From assembly GCA_016187945.1 (NCBI GenBank), contig JACPIT010000009.1, forward strand, positions 1 to 64,000: a stretch of DNA of 64,000 nucleotides, read 5' to 3'. Position 1 is the first letter of the stretch. Each line of letters starts with the position of its first letter. The notes under the pieces were generated by a model. It was not told where the DNA came from and did not search any database. It worked only from the letters and a program-made list of their open reading frames with translations. The translations under genes and the position numbers were made by a program. The stretch is from Opitutia bacterium. GTDB lineage: Bacteria; Verrucomicrobiota; Verrucomicrobiia; Opitutales; Opitutaceae. Positions 11,026 to 20,503 of the stretch are shown here, piece by piece.

Positions 11026-12051
11026 ATGTCCAAGTCTGCCGTCTTGCTCCTCAATCTCGGCTCGCCCGACTCCACGTCCGTCCCTGACGTGACGCGCTAC
11101 CTGCAAGAGTTCCTCGGCGACGAACGCGTGATCGATCGCCCGGCCAACGCCTTCCTGCGCCGCCTGCTCGTCAACCGCATCATCATCCCGTCGCGCGTGA
11201 AAAAATCCGCGCACGCCTACGAGAGCATTTGGACGCCCGAAGGCTCGCCGCTGATTCTCACGAGCAAGAAAACGCAGACCGCCCTCCAGCAGCGCGTCGA
11301 AGTTCCCGTCGCGCTCGCGATGAACTACGGCAACCCGTCGATCCCCGACGTGCTCCGCCAACTCGTCGCGCAAGGCGTCACGCGCGTCCTGATGTTCCCG
11401 CAATACCCGCACTACGCGATGTCCTCGTGGGAAACCGTCGTCGTCAAAGTCCAGTGCGAGGCCGCGCAGATCGCGCCGCAACTGAAGCTCGACGGCGTGC
11501 AGCCCTACTACGGCGACGCCGACTACATCGACGCCCTCGTCGCCAGCGCGCAGCCCTACCTCGCGCAGCCCTACGACCATTTTCTCTTCAGCTACCACGG
11601 CATCCCCGTGCGCCACCTGACGAAAGCCGACAGCTCCCGCGCGCACTGCCAGGTCGTCACCGACTGCTGCACCACCTGCTCGCCCGTCCACGGCACCTGC
11701 TACAAGGCCCAAGTCACGCGCACCTCGCAGCTCTTCGCGCAACGCGCCGGCCTCGATCCCGCGAAGTGGTCGATCTCCTTCCAGTCGCGCCTCGTCGGCG
11801 AGCCGTGGCTCTCGCCCTACACCGACGCCGAGTTCGAGCGCCTCGCGAAGAGCGGCCGCAAACGCATCGTCGTCATCACGCCGGCCTTCGTCACCGATTG
11901 CCTCGAGACCCTCGAGGAGATCCGCGTCGAGGGCGCGGATGATTTCAAGGCCGCCGGCGGCGAGCAGTTCACGCACATCCCCTGCCTCAACGACCAGCCC
12001 GTCTGGATCGATTTCCTCACTCGCCGCGTCCAACGCTGGCAGCAGCAGTAG
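11026..12051 (+). CDS. hemH: Ferrochelatase
   Basis: Inserts ferrous iron into protoporphyrin IX in the last step of haem synthesis, in the cytosol or at the inner face of the membrane. The 341-residue protein begins SAVLLLNLGSPDSTSVPDV, typical of the family. The active-site histidine segment is LFSYHGIPVRHL, and TPAFVTDCLETLEEI is the conserved C-terminal glutamate motif. CCTTCSPVHGTC is a cysteine cluster (with further Cys before it) of the type seen in ferrochelatases that bind a [2Fe-2S] cluster, though those usually sit nearer the C-terminus. The stop codon TAG is the TAG of the GTAG foot of the repeat that follows. Monocistronic. Confidence 0.96.
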   Translation: MSKSAVLLLNLGSPDSTSVPDVTRYLQEFLGDERVIDRPANAFLRRLLVNRIIIPSRVKKSAHAYESIWTPEGSPLILTSKKTQTALQQRVEVPVALAMNYGNPSIPDVLRQLVAQGVTRVLMFPQYPHYAMSSWETVVVKVQCEAAQIAPQLKLDGVQPYYGDADYIDALVASAQPYLAQPYDHFLFSYHGIPVRHLTKADSSRAHCQVVTDCCTTCSPVHGTCYKAQVTRTSQLFAQRAGLDPAKWSISFQSRLVGEPWLSPYTDAEFERLAKSGRKRIVVITPAFVTDCLETLEEIRVEGADDFKAAGGEQFTHIPCLNDQPVWIDFLTRRVQRWQQQ

Positions 12052-12138
12052 GGCCGGCTTCGGCCGGCCCAAACGCCAGGACATTCGCACGCCACACGCG
12101 CGAGCCACACGCAACCGGACCGGCTGCAACCGGTCCTA
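12048..12138. repeat. REPIN-like element supplying the hemH stop codon
   Basis: GTAG foot (12048-12051, with TAG being the hemH stop), hairpin GGCCGGCTTCGGCCGGCC, then an inverted, more diverged copy ACCGGCTGCAACCGGTCC ending in CTAT. Same stem family as 29080-29171. Confidence 0.75.
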
Positions 12139-12240
12139 TCGCCCACCCGGTAAAATGATCCTCAATCTCCGCGCCGCACGGAACCTCGCCGTTTCCGCAC
12201 TCGGCAACGGCGCGCGTTTTGCTACTCGTTTCTCCGCGTC

Positions 12241-14988
12241 GTGAGCATCCCCTCGTCCCCGAGTCACACGCAGGTCACCTCGACTCCGGCCCTCGGAGCC
12301 GCCGTCCTTGTATTGGACGCGCACGGCCGCGTCGAACTCGCCAACGCCGCCGCCGCCGCACTCTGGCAGGCCCGCGCCACCGAACTCGCCGGCGATTTCC
12401 TGCCCAACCTTTTCGTCTTCGAGGTCACCTCGCGCGACCCCGACCTCGTGCAAGCACAGTGGGAGGTCGTCCAAGCCGCCGCGCTCGCCCAGCCCGTCAC
12501 GCTGCGCCTCCAACCGAAGGAAGCCGCCGCGTTCGACGCCATCGTGCGCCTCGAGCAAGCCAGCGCCGATCCCGTCCGCTATTTCGCCACGATCACGCGC
12601 TCCGCGCCCGCGCCCGCCGCGTTCGCGATTTCGCCGACCGCCTCCGCCGCGAATTCAGGCTCGGTCGCAAGTGGCGCCCACGCGACGAGCGCCGCGCCGG
12701 CCGGCGACAATTTCCTCGCGCTCCTCGCCGAGCGCAGCGCGCTCGGTTTCTTCGACCTGAATTTCGTCAAGAACGAGACTTATCTCTCGCCCGTCTGGAA
12801 GCGCATGCTCGGCTACACCGACACGAGCCTGCCCAACACCTACGAATCCTGGCTCGCGCTCATCCACCCCGACGACTCCGCCGCCGCGCCCGACAAGCTC
12901 GCCGGCCGCGCCGCGCCCGGCGGCTCGCGCCCCTTCTCGGTCGAATACCGCATGAAGCACGCGCGCGGCCACTTCGTGTGGGTGCAAGCCGTCGGCGCGC
13001 AACTCTTCGCGCCCAACGGCGCGCTCCAACGCGTCGTCGGCGCCCAAATCGACGTCACCGACCGCAAGGAACTCGAGGAAGCCTCGCTCCGCGCCGAGGA
13101 GCGCCTCAACGCCCTCGCCGAACGCGGACGCCTCGCGCTGTTCGAACTCGATTTCACCGACGGCGGCGCGAGCTGGCTCTCGCCCGCGTTCAAGGCGACG
13201 CTCGGCTTCAACGAAGCCGAGTTGCCCGACGAGCCCGAGTCGTTCCTGCGCGCGCTCCCGCCCGAGGACAGCGCCGGCGGACTCGCCGCGTTCTTCACCT
13301 CGAAACAGCCCGGCCAGCCCGTCTACTTCGACGCGCTCCGCCTGCGCCACCGCAACGGCACCGACCTCTGGGCCTACGCGGGCATCGTCCGGATCATCTC
13401 GCGCAAACGCGAACTCCAGCGCGTCCTCGGCTTCGTCGCGCCCATGCCCGAAGGCGTCGGCAACTCCGCGGGCAGCGGCGTCTCCGCCGAGCATTTTTCC
13501 GCGCTGCTCGCCGAGATTCACGAAGCCGTCCTGCTCGTCGACGCGCACGACAAAGTCGTCTTCGCCAACCACGCCGCCGAGCGCCTGCTCGGCCAGCCCG
13601 TCGAGCAGCTCGTCGGTCAGGCCGGCAGCGAAGTCTTCCGCCTCAAGCACCGCACCAGCGGCGCGCCCGGCGAAAGCCCGATCGAGAAGGCGCTCACGAC
13701 CGGCGAAGCCACGGGGCTGAACAACGAATTTTCCCTCGAGCGCGGCGCCGGGGCGACCGCTGCCGTCGTGCCGATCGTCTTCAGTTGCCGCGCCGTCTCG
13801 GACGCCGGCGGCCAATCCGCGGGCGCCGTCGTCGTGTTCCGCGACCCCGACGAGATGAGCCTCACGCCCGAGGAGCTGGTGAAGGCGAACCGCTTCGAAG
13901 CGCTCGGCCAGCTCGCCGGCGGCATCGCACACGACTACAACAACGTTCTCACGACGATCATGGGCGGCGTCTCGCTCGCCCTCGATGCGCGCGACTACTC
14001 CGGCCTCGAGAACAGCATGAAAGCCTGCGAAGCCGCCAAGGGCCTCAGCCGACAACTGCTGATGTTCTCGAAAGGCGGCACCGGCACGCGCCAAGTCATC
14101 AAAACCGCCGACTTGCTCCGCGACTCCGTGCGCATCGCCGCCTCGGGCTCCACGGTCAAAGTCGAACTCAACGCCCCGGCCGATCTCGCCACGATCCAGG
14201 TCGACCGCGCGCAGATGTTGCAGGTTTTCCAAAACCTCATCGTCAACGCGATCCAGGCGATGCCATCCAGCCAAGGCAACGTCTGGATCACCGCCGGCAA
14301 CGTCACGCTCGCCCCCGCCGAAATCCAAGGCCTCGTCGGCGGCCAATACGTCGCCATCGAAGTCCGCGACAACGGCAGCGGCATCAAGCCCGAGCACCTC
14401 GAGAAGATTTTCGACCCGTTCTTCACGACGAAGAAAACCGGCACCGGCCTCGGCCTCGCCACCGTCCTCTCGATCGTAAAACGTCACGGCGGCCAGATCG
14501 GCCTCGATACCGAGCTCGGCGTCGGCACGACCTTCACCGTTTTCCTCCCGCGCGCCGAACAGGAAACCGTCGTCGAGACACGTCGCCCGATCGCCCTGAA
14601 CTTCGCGCTCACCGGCCGCGTGCTCTTCATGGACGACGACGTCGAGATCAGCCGCCTGACCGAAGGCATGCTCGCCGGCATCGGCTACAAGGTCGACCTC
14701 GCGAAAGACGGCGAGGAAGCGATCAAGTTCTACAAGCGTTACCTGAACATCAACCGCCCCTACGACGTCGTGATCATGGACCTGACCGTGATCGGCGGCA
14801 TGGGCGGCGAAGAGTGCTTCCGCAAACTCCGCGAACTCGACCCGAACGTCCGCGCCATCGTCGCCAGCGGCTACGACAACGACGAGATGAAGCGTCAGTT
14901 CCTCGAACTGGGTTTCTGCGGCTACCTGACGAAGCCTTACCGCGTCGGCGACCTGAGCCGAGCGATCAAAGGCGTGCTCGGGACGTAG
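12241..14988 (+). CDS. Four-PAS hybrid sensor histidine kinase with receiver
   Basis: A 915-residue soluble kinase with no membrane segment. Four PAS-like domains precede the kinase (about residues 20-130, 155-280, 285-400, 415-535); the second and third are PAS/PAC, e.g. [19 protein letters not shown]. The histidine box is [19 protein letters not shown] with His564. The ATPase part shows [10 protein letters not shown] (N box), VRDNGSGI and [10 protein letters not shown] receiver domain (about 795-915) carries phosphate-accepting Asp847 in VIMDLTV and a conserved Lys in LTKPY. This is the typical phosphorelay layout of large Opitutaceae-like genomes. The start is GTG 12241. No response-regulator output gene is adjacent, so the downstream partner is unknown. 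The stop TAG abuts a GTAG-footed repeat. Confidence 0.93.
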   Translation: MSIPSSPSHTQVTSTPALGAAVLVLDAHGRVELANAAAAALWQARATELAGDFLPNLFVFEVTSRDPDLVQAQWEVVQAAALAQPVTLRLQPKEAAAFDAIVRLEQASADPVRYFATITRSAPAPAAFAISPTASAANSGSVASGAHATSAAPAGDNFLALLAERSALGFFDLNFVKNETYLSPVWKRMLGYTDTSLPNTYESWLALIHPDDSAAAPDKLAGRAAPGGSRPFSVEYRMKHARGHFVWVQAVGAQLFAPNGALQRVVGAQIDVTDRKELEEASLRAEERLNALAERGRLALFELDFTDGGASWLSPAFKATLGFNEAELPDEPESFLRALPPEDSAGGLAAFFTSKQPGQPVYFDALRLRHRNGTDLWAYAGIVRIISRKRELQRVLGFVAPMPEGVGNSAGSGVSAEHFSALLAEIHEAVLLVDAHDKVVFANHAAERLLGQPVEQLVGQAGSEVFRLKHRTSGAPGESPIEKALTTGEATGLNNEFSLERGAGATAAVVPIVFSCRAVSDAGGQSAGAVVVFRDPDEMSLTPEELVKANRFEALGQLAGGIAHDYNNVLTTIMGGVSLALDARDYSGLENSMKACEAAKGLSRQLLMFSKGGTGTRQVIKTADLLRDSVRIAASGSTVKVELNAPADLATIQVDRAQMLQVFQNLIVNAIQAMPSSQGNVWITAGNVTLAPAEIQGLVGGQYVAIEVRDNGSGIKPEHLEKIFDPFFTTKKTGTGLGLATVLSIVKRHGGQIGLDTELGVGTTFTVFLPRAEQETVVETRRPIALNFALTGRVLFMDDDVEISRLTEGMLAGIGYKVDLAKDGEEAIKFYKRYLNINRPYDVVIMDLTVIGGMGGEECFRKLRELDPNVRAIVASGYDNDEMKRQFLELGFCGYLTKPYRVGDLSRAIKGVLGT

Positions 14989-14989
14989 C

Positions 14990-15060
14990 GTAGCGCCGGT
15001 CTCCGACCGGCGACCCGCCCCTGCGGAACGGCGATACAATATCGCCGCTCCAGCCACTAC
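14990..15060. repeat. REPIN-like element with two different stems
   Basis: GTAG foot (14990), hairpin CGCCGGTCTCCGACCGGCG, then a second hairpin of another family, GGAACGGCGAT...ATCGCCGCTCC (15025-15051), and a closing CTAC (15057-15060). The second stem recurs at 51025-51051. A chimeric element is the simplest reading. Confidence 0.65.
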
Positions 15061-15113
15061 GTCGCCGCCCGCTGATGTCTTGCAAAACACCAGCGGATGT
15101 CTTGCTTGCCCCC

Positions 15114-15362
15114 ATGCATAGCGAAACGCTCTCCCTCCGCATCTCCAAGGCCGAGATCGCCGCTCTGCGCCGGCGCGCGCGCACGGAGAAGGTTTCGCAA
15201 GGCACGCTCGTCCGCCGCGCGCTGCGGGCCTATGGCATCACGCCCGAACCCGAGGCGGCGAAGTCCGGCTTCGACGTCGTCGCGCACCTCGTGGGCGCGT
15301 GCAAGGGCGGCCCGTCCGACCTCGCCTCCAATCCGCGCCACCTCGACGGTTTCGGCCAGTGA
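15114..15362 (+). CDS. vapB: VapB-type antitoxin (ribbon-helix-helix-like)
   Basis: An 82-residue protein beginning MHSETLSLRISKAEIAALRR, a short beta strand followed by helices as in ribbon-helix-helix repressors. Its partner VapC starts inside its last codon (GTGA overlap at 15359-15362), so the two are translationally coupled. Antitoxins of this type bind the toxin and repress their own promoter. The start at 15114 fits the RHH strand; an earlier in-frame ATG at 15075 would add an unlikely leader. Confidence 0.8.
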   Translation: MHSETLSLRISKAEIAALRRRARTEKVSQGTLVRRALRAYGITPEPEAAKSGFDVVAHLVGACKGGPSDLASNPRHLDGFGQ

Positions 15363-15772
15363 AAACCTGGCTCGTCGACACCGGCCCACTCGTCGCGCTA
15401 CTCGCCGCGGCGGACCAGCACCACGCCTGGACCGTCGAACAACTGCGGCGCGCGCCCGCCACCGTGCTGACCTGCGACGCCGTCGTCACCGAGGTTGCTT
15501 TCCTGCTCAAACGTGCGGGACACGATACCGACCCGCTCTTCGGCCTGATCGAGGCCGGTTTCCTGCGCAGCGATTTCGAGCTCCACGCCGAACAGGCCGC
15601 CGTCCGCGATCTCATGCGCCGCTACCGCGACACCCCGATGTCGTTCGCCGACGCGTGCCTCGTGCGCCTGTGCGAAACCCGCTCCGATTCGTGCATCTGG
15701 ACGCTCGACCGCGATTTCACCATCTACCGCCGCAACCGCCGGCAAACGATCCCGCTCGTGGCTCCTTGGTGA
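15359..15772 (+). CDS. vapC: VapC-type PIN-domain toxin
   Basis: A 137-residue PIN-domain ribonuclease-like protein starting from GTG 15359 (VKTWLVDTGPLVALL). The acidic residues expected for a PIN active site are visible: Asp in VDTGP, Glu in VVTEVAFLL, Asp in MSFADACLV and Asp in TLDRDF. VapC toxins cleave tRNA or rRNA when released from VapB; the target here cannot be told from sequence. The GTG overlaps the antitoxin stop, so the start is well supported. Confidence 0.88.
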   Translation: MKTWLVDTGPLVALLAAADQHHAWTVEQLRRAPATVLTCDAVVTEVAFLLKRAGHDTDPLFGLIEAGFLRSDFELHAEQAAVRDLMRRYRDTPMSFADACLVRLCETRSDSCIWTLDRDFTIYRRNRRQTIPLVAPW

Positions 15773-15784
15773 GTCGAAGCCCGC

Positions 15785-16582
15785 TCAACTCGCCGTCTTC
15801 CGCTCCTCCACCCGCCCCAACAACCGCAGCATTCCATCCAAAATCGTGAGCGGGTGCGGCGGGCAGCCGGGAATGTAGAGGTCGACGGGCACCACCGTCT
15901 CGGCACCGTGCAAATGCTCTGGGTTGCCGATGAAAGGTCCGCCAGAGATCGCGCAGGCACCGACGGCGATGACGATCTTCGGCTCGGGCACCGCTTCCCA
16001 CGTCTTGCGCAGCGCGAGCTCCATGCCGCGCGACACCGGTCCCGTGATGAGCAAGCCGTCAGCGTGGCGCGGCGAGGCGACGAACTGGATGCCGAAGCGG
16101 CTCAAATCCCAACCGATCGTGTTGAGCACGTTCACGTCCGCCTCGCACGCGTTGCAGCCGCCCGCGCTTACTTGCCGCAAGCGCAGCGAGCGGCCGAACA
16201 TCCGGCGCAGTTTCTCGTCGAGCGCCGCCGCCAGCCGCAGCTCTTCCCCGCCCGGCGCGCCGAGCACGAGATCCTCGCGCCGCCGTGCGGCCATGCGATA
16301 GTCGTTCGTCGGAGTGATCGCCGCCGGCGCACACGCCGTCACGCACGCCGCGCAAAAAATACAGCGCCCAAGATCGAGCGTCATCGGTCGGCCGGGTTCG
16401 TGCGAGATCGCCTCCGTCGGACACACCGCCGCGCACTCCCCGCACCCGTCACCGCATCTCGCCGCATCGACGCGCAGCGCCCCGCCGTGCCGATCCGGCA
16501 GCGCCGGCGCGCGACCGTCCGGATAGTCCATCGTTTCGCAACCGCGCTTCAGGCGATGAGTGAGAATGTTGAAAGCGGGCAT
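15785..16582 (-). CDS. hyfI: NuoB/HyfI-like iron-sulfur subunit fused to a ferredoxin domain (Ehr-type complex)
   Basis: A 265-residue electron-transfer subunit and the last gene of the complex operon. Residues 40-90 form a two-cluster ferredoxin domain: Cys43, 47, 50, 54 and Cys74, 77, 80, 84. Residues 130-255 are the small-subunit fold of complex I and group 4 hydrogenases, with all four ligands for the proximal [4Fe-4S] cluster present (Cys143 and Cys146 in GGCNACEAD, Cys210 in VGACAISGG, Cys240 in PGCPPHPL). In E. coli the two parts are separate proteins (HyfH and HyfI), so this is a fusion. It would pass electrons to or from the hydrophilic arm. A 150-base gap with an inverted repeat separates it from the large-subunit gene. 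Confidence 0.9.
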   Translation of the reverse strand: MPAFNILTHRLKRGCETMDYPDGRAPALPDRHGGALRVDAARCGDGCGECAAVCPTEAISHEPGRPMTLDLGRCIFCAACVTACAPAAITPTNDYRMAARRREDLVLGAPGGEELRLAAALDEKLRRMFGRSLRLRQVSAGGCNACEADVNVLNTIGWDLSRFGIQFVASPRHADGLLITGPVSRGMELALRKTWEAVPEPKIVIAVGACAISGGPFIGNPEHLHGAETVVPVDLYIPGCPPHPLTILDGMLRLLGRVEERKTAS

Positions 16583-16616
16583 GGCGGGAAATGGCTCAGC
16601 AAAAACAAGGCAGTGG

Positions 16617-16707
16617 CCCGCGAATCAAGCGAATCGACACGGATGCAATTCCAGACGCGCCAATGCCTCGCCCTCTGGCATTCGCGTCCATTCGCGTGAT
16701 TCGCGGG
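16617..16707. repeat. Inverted repeat inside the complex operon
   Basis: Arms CCCGCGAATCAAGCGAAT (16617-16634) and ATTCGCGTGATTCGCGGG (16690-16707) pair with one mismatch. The element lies in the only sizeable gap between the last two genes. Confidence 0.6.
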
Positions 16708-16732
16708 GAGTTCTGTTTCATCGGGGATCGCA

Positions 16733-18214
16733 TCACAGATCGAAGCCGCAATACGACAGGTTGAAGCTCTTGTTGCAGATCGGAAAATCCGAGATCGCCT
16801 GCGAGCGCAGCGCGAGCGCGAGGCCCGTCCAGTTGTGGAACGACGGATCGACGATCTTGTAGCGGCGGAAACGCCCCGCCGCATCCGTCAGCGCCACGTG
16901 GCACACCTCGCCGCGCCAGCCTTCGACCAGCGTCACCGCGAGCATGTCGGCCGCAGGCGGCGCGACCGTATCGCGCGCATCGCCCTCCGGCGGGATCGCG
17001 AGCTGCTCGAGGAGAAATTGGCCCGACCGCTGAATCTCGAGCCAGCGCACGCGCGCACGGGCCAGCACGTCGCCGCCTGGCCAGACCGCGACCGGAATCT
17101 GCGCGAAGCGGTGCCAGCCCGCCGGATGATCGAAGCGCACGTCCCGCACGATGCCGCACGCGCGCGCCGCGAGGCCGACGAGTCCGACTTCCGTCGCCTG
17201 CGCGGTCGAAACGCCACCGACATTCTCGAAACGCGCCCGCGACGACGACGCCTCCCACAGCCACGTCGCTGCCTGCTCGACTTCCGCCAACGCCGCGGTG
17301 AGTCGCTCGCGCAGCGTTTCCAGTCGCTTCGCTTCGAGATCGAACGTGCACCCGCCCGGCCGCACGAGGCGCCGCCCGAAGCGATTGCCGCAGAGGAGTG
17401 CAGTCAGGTTGAGAAAATCGCCGCGAATCTTGCCGCAAGCCGAGGCCGTCGGGAGAAACGCCACGTCGTTCGCCAACGCCCCGAGGTCGCCCGTGTGGTT
17501 CGCCAGCCGCTCGAGTTCGAGCGCGAGCGCCCGCAGCCATTGCGCGCGCAACGGCGCCTCGGTGCCGCCGAGCGTCTCGAGCAGCGTCGCGTAAGCCGTC
17601 GCGTGCCCGATCGTCGTGTCGCCCGCGACCGCCTCGAGCTGCGGCATCGTCGCGCGATGCGGGCCGCCCGGCAGCGCCGCCTCGACGCCGCGGTGTTGGT
17701 AACCGAGCGCGATCTCGAGGTGAATGACCTCCTCGCCCGCGCATTGAAAACGGAAATGCCCCGGCTCGATCACGCCCGCGTGCACGGGGCCGACCGCCAC
17801 CTCGTGAATCTCGCTGCCGCCCACGCGGAAAAATTCGCCGTTCGCCGGCGCGCCGACGGCGGTGCGCCGCACGGGCTTCAGCCACGGATGGCCTTCGGGC
17901 ACGAGGCCGTGCTGCTCCCACACCTCGCGCTCGAACAAGTGCGCCTGCGCGTGCTGTGGCGTGAGTGCAGGATAACTGCCGCTCGTCGGCGCGCTGCGTC
18001 CGACCGCGAGCGTGTTGTCCGCATCGAACGCCAGGACCGCCACGAGCCGCGTGCCCGCGCCTTCCGGCACGCCGAACCACGCCACGAGCCGCGCGCCACG
18101 CGAAAGTTCGCCAGCCGTCAACCGCACGAATTCCTCCGCCGGCCACTCCGGCAGGTCCGCCCACGGGAGCGACGTCGCATTCGTCAGCAGGGCAAATGGT
18201 GTGAGCGAACTCAT
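16733..18214 (-). CDS. hyfG: NuoCD/HyfG-like large subunit lacking NiFe ligands (Ehr-type)
   Basis: A 493-residue fusion of a NuoC-like part (about 1-125) and a NuoD/hydrogenase large-subunit part. IHLEIALGYQHRGVEAAL matches the family. Group 4 hydrogenases hold NiFe with two CxxC pairs. At the place of the first (R-CGIC---H) this protein reads VAGDTTIGHATAY (around residues 196-208), without cysteine. Its C-terminus (ICNKSFNLSYCGFDL) has Cys480 and Cys489 but no DPCxxC. It is therefore not a hydrogenase by sequence. It fits the energy-converting hydrogenase related (Ehr) group, whose substrate is unknown. It starts at ATG 18214, overlapping the upstream stop by ATGA. Confidence 0.88.
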   Translation of the reverse strand: MSSLTPFALLTNATSLPWADLPEWPAEEFVRLTAGELSRGARLVAWFGVPEGAGTRLVAVLAFDADNTLAVGRSAPTSGSYPALTPQHAQAHLFEREVWEQHGLVPEGHPWLKPVRRTAVGAPANGEFFRVGGSEIHEVAVGPVHAGVIEPGHFRFQCAGEEVIHLEIALGYQHRGVEAALPGGPHRATMPQLEAVAGDTTIGHATAYATLLETLGGTEAPLRAQWLRALALELERLANHTGDLGALANDVAFLPTASACGKIRGDFLNLTALLCGNRFGRRLVRPGGCTFDLEAKRLETLRERLTAALAEVEQAATWLWEASSSRARFENVGGVSTAQATEVGLVGLAARACGIVRDVRFDHPAGWHRFAQIPVAVWPGGDVLARARVRWLEIQRSGQFLLEQLAIPPEGDARDTVAPPAADMLAVTLVEGWRGEVCHVALTDAAGRFRRYKIVDPSFHNWTGLALALRSQAISDFPICNKSFNLSYCGFDL

Positions 18215-19653
18215 GGCGCGGGGAAAAGTTGAGCGACGACCGCGTCCCACGACTCGCGCAGCACGTCGGGCGTAGCGAGGCCGAGCCAGAGCGAGCAACC
18301 GAGCAGCAGCAGCGGCGGCAGGATCAGTCCCGCGGTCTCGCGAAAGCGCCGGCTGCCCGCGCGCGCCGCGACGCGCGGCCGGCCGTCGACGATGCCGAAC
18401 ACCACGCGCGTCAGTCCGAAGAACGCGAAGAGCAAGCCCGCGAGAAACACCGTCGCCACACCGACGCGCCCCTCGGCAAACGCCGTGCGCACCACCAGCA
18501 GTTCGCTGAAGAACGGCCCGAACGGCGGGCACGCGGTCACGGCGAAGAGCCCCGCGACGAAGATCGCCGCGGATTGCGGCGTCAGCGCCGACATGCCGCG
18601 CACCTCGTCCATCGTGCTCGCTCCCGCCGCGCGGCGAATGTTGCCGGCACTGAGGAACAGCGCGCCCTTCGTCAGGCCGTTGTTCCAGACGTGAAACACC
18701 GCCGCCCACACGCCGACGCGGCCGAGTCCGGCGGCGACGGCGAGGATGCCCATGTGCTCGACGCTCGAGTAGGCGAGCATGCGTTTGAAGTCGCGCGTCC
18801 CGAGCAGGAACAGCGCGGCGACGATCAGCGAAAAAAGTCCGATCGCGAGCAGCGTGCGGTCCGCCACCGCGCCCTCGCCCGCCGCCGCCACGACCGCGCG
18901 CACGCGCAGCAGCGCCGTAAACGCCACCGTCGTCACGCCGCCCGCGAGCATCGCGCCGACGATGCCGGACGCCTCGCCGTAAGCGTCGGGTTTCCACGTG
19001 TGCATCGGCGCGAGGCCCATCTTCGTGCCGTAGCCGGCGAGCAACAGCACCCACGCCGCGAGCACCCACGGTCGCGAGAGCCCGGCGCCTTGCGCCGTGA
19101 GCGCGGAGAAAGTCAGATCGCCGCCGCCGCCCGTGTGCAGAGACGCGTAGCCGAGGCAGAACGAGCCGAGCAGCGAGAGCGCGATGCCCGTGCCGCCGAC
19201 GAGCAGGTATTTCCACGTCGCCTCGAACGCGCGCGGCGTGGCGTTGAAGTGCAGCAGCGGCACAGCCGCGAGCGTCAAGCCCTCGGTCGCGATCCAGAGC
19301 ACGCCGAGGTGCCGCGCCTGGTGCGCCGCGCTCATCAAGCCGAGCATCGCGAGCATCAGCGCCACGAACGTCCGGTTCGGGCGCTCCGCGCGCACTTGGA
19401 GATACGACACGCCGTAAGCCGCGCAAAACAGGAACAGCACCGAAACCATCGGCAACAGCGCCCGCGCGAGCGGATCGAAGGCGAGCCACGCACCGTTCAT
19501 CACCACCGGCGGAGCGAGGAGCAACCAGATCGACAGCACCGCGTGCACGACGCCGACCACCGGCATGAACCACGGACGCGTGCGGTCGTTCGGCCACGCC
19601 GCTGCCGCGAGCGCTCCGACGAAGGGCACGAGGATGAGGAGCAGCTCTTTCAT
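18211..19653 (-). CDS. hyfF: HyfF/NuoN-like antiporter-type membrane subunit
   Basis: A 480-residue, roughly 14-helix protein of the Mrp antiporter/NuoL-M-N family that forms ion channels in complex I and group 4 hydrogenases. Typical segments are KYLLVGGTGIALSLLG, GTKMGLAPMHTWKPDAYGEA (the conserved lysine/proline helix break), FKRMLAYSSVEHMGIL and FHVWNNGLTKGALFLSAGN. It starts at ATG 19653 (MKELLLILVP) with GAGG about nine bases ahead, and its last base pairs overlap the large-subunit start (ATGA). A 208-base gap with degenerate repeats separates it from the gene upstream. It likely couples the redox arm to proton or sodium movement. Confidence 0.9.
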   Translation of the reverse strand: MKELLLILVPFVGALAAAAWPNDRTRPWFMPVVGVVHAVLSIWLLLAPPVVMNGAWLAFDPLARALLPMVSVLFLFCAAYGVSYLQVRAERPNRTFVALMLAMLGLMSAAHQARHLGVLWIATEGLTLAAVPLLHFNATPRAFEATWKYLLVGGTGIALSLLGSFCLGYASLHTGGGGDLTFSALTAQGAGLSRPWVLAAWVLLLAGYGTKMGLAPMHTWKPDAYGEASGIVGAMLAGGVTTVAFTALLRVRAVVAAAGEGAVADRTLLAIGLFSLIVAALFLLGTRDFKRMLAYSSVEHMGILAVAAGLGRVGVWAAVFHVWNNGLTKGALFLSAGNIRRAAGASTMDEVRGMSALTPQSAAIFVAGLFAVTACPPFGPFFSELLVVRTAFAEGRVGVATVFLAGLLFAFFGLTRVVFGIVDGRPRVAARAGSRRFRETAGLILPPLLLLGCSLWLGLATPDVLRESWDAVVAQLFPAP

Positions 19654-19861
19654 CGCGAATTCCTCAACGGAGATGGCCACAGCATGCGCCCAGAACATTT
19701 CTCGGCCACGAAGAGGCACGAAGATTCACAAAAATCGAGCGCCCCGTCTTCGCGCGTTTTTGCGCCTTTTTGCGGCCAACTCCTCCGTGAATTGGATTTC
19801 GCTGCGGCATCGCCGCTCCGTGCTCTCCGCGTCCTCCGCGTTTCAACTGAGCTTCCCGTTT
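19654..19861. repeat. Repeat-derived gap inside the operon
   Basis: The 208 bases between hyfE and hyfF contain GGCCACGAAGAGGCACGAAG and, facing it, GCGCCTTTTTGCGGCC, plus the short near-repeat CTCTCCGCGTCCTCCGCG. They look like decayed interspersed repeats inside an otherwise tightly overlapping operon. Confidence 0.4.
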
Positions 19862-20503
19862 TCATTCGCGCAGCACGGTGAGTTTGCGCGTGTCGAGCGA
19901 GTCGAACGCGCGCTGGATGCGGTCCACGATGATGCCGATGACGAACACGCCGACCGTCAAATCGAGCAGGATGCCCGCCTCGACGAGCAGCGGCGTGGAG
20001 TGAATCAGCAGCAGACCGAAAAGGTAGATGCCGTTTTCGAGGATGAGATAGCCGCAGACCTGCGAGATCGCCTTGGCGCGCCCGATCAGCAGCACGAAGC
20101 CGGTCAGCACCGACGCGATCGAGCCCGGCACGAGCAGCGTGCCCGCGTGCTCCGGCAGCAACGGCAACGCCCGCGCGAGCGCCACGGCCGCGATTGTGCC
20201 ACCGGCGCCGAGCAACAGCGACGGCACGAAGCCGATGAACGGCTCGCGTTCGCGGTCGATGTTGGCCGTGCGCAGGGCGCGCGTCAGCAGGTTCGGAATC
20301 ACGAAGCCCTTCACCGCAATCGTCGCGAGCGCGACCAGCGTCACGAGCCAGTTGAAATGCTCCATGAACAGTGGCATCACGCCGAGCACGACGCCTTGCA
20401 CCGCCATCGCGCGAATCACCGCATGCAGCCGGCCGCTGCCGAGCGCGAGGAGGTTCAGGCCCATCGCGACGCCGACGAGCAGGTTGATGGTGTCGTTGTT
20501 CAA
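19862..20503 (-). CDS. hyfE: HyfE-like membrane subunit
   Basis: A 213-residue protein with about six membrane segments (e.g. LITRAL-like loop LLTRALRTANIDREREPFIG, then helices through GYLILENGIYLFGLLL). The C-terminus corresponds to NuoK, as in E. coli HyfE. ENGIYLF carries the conserved membrane glutamate. The start is TTG 20503, read from GGGAGG (20515-20510) seven bases ahead and overlapping the upstream TGA (TTGA). Other starts would lie deep inside the upstream gene. It is part of the membrane arm. Confidence 0.86.
   Translation of the reverse strand: MNNDTINLLVGVAMGLNLLALGSGRLHAVIRAMAVQGVVLGVMPLFMEHFNWLVTLVALATIAVKGFVIPNLLTRALRTANIDREREPFIGFVPSLLLGAGGTIAAVALARALPLLPEHAGTLLVPGSIASVLTGFVLLIGRAKAISQVCGYLILENGIYLFGLLLIHSTPLLVEAGILLDLTVGVFVIGIIVDRIQRAFDSLDTRKLTVLRE

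Noticed and set aside
15075-15113. Longer start for the VapB-type antitoxin
   Set aside because: The added 13 residues precede the ribbon strand and look unstructured; the ATG at 15114 fits the family start.
16733-18214. Annotation as a [NiFe] hydrogenase large subunit
   Set aside because: The cysteine ligands of the NiFe site are absent at both ends, so hydrogenase activity is not supported by sequence.
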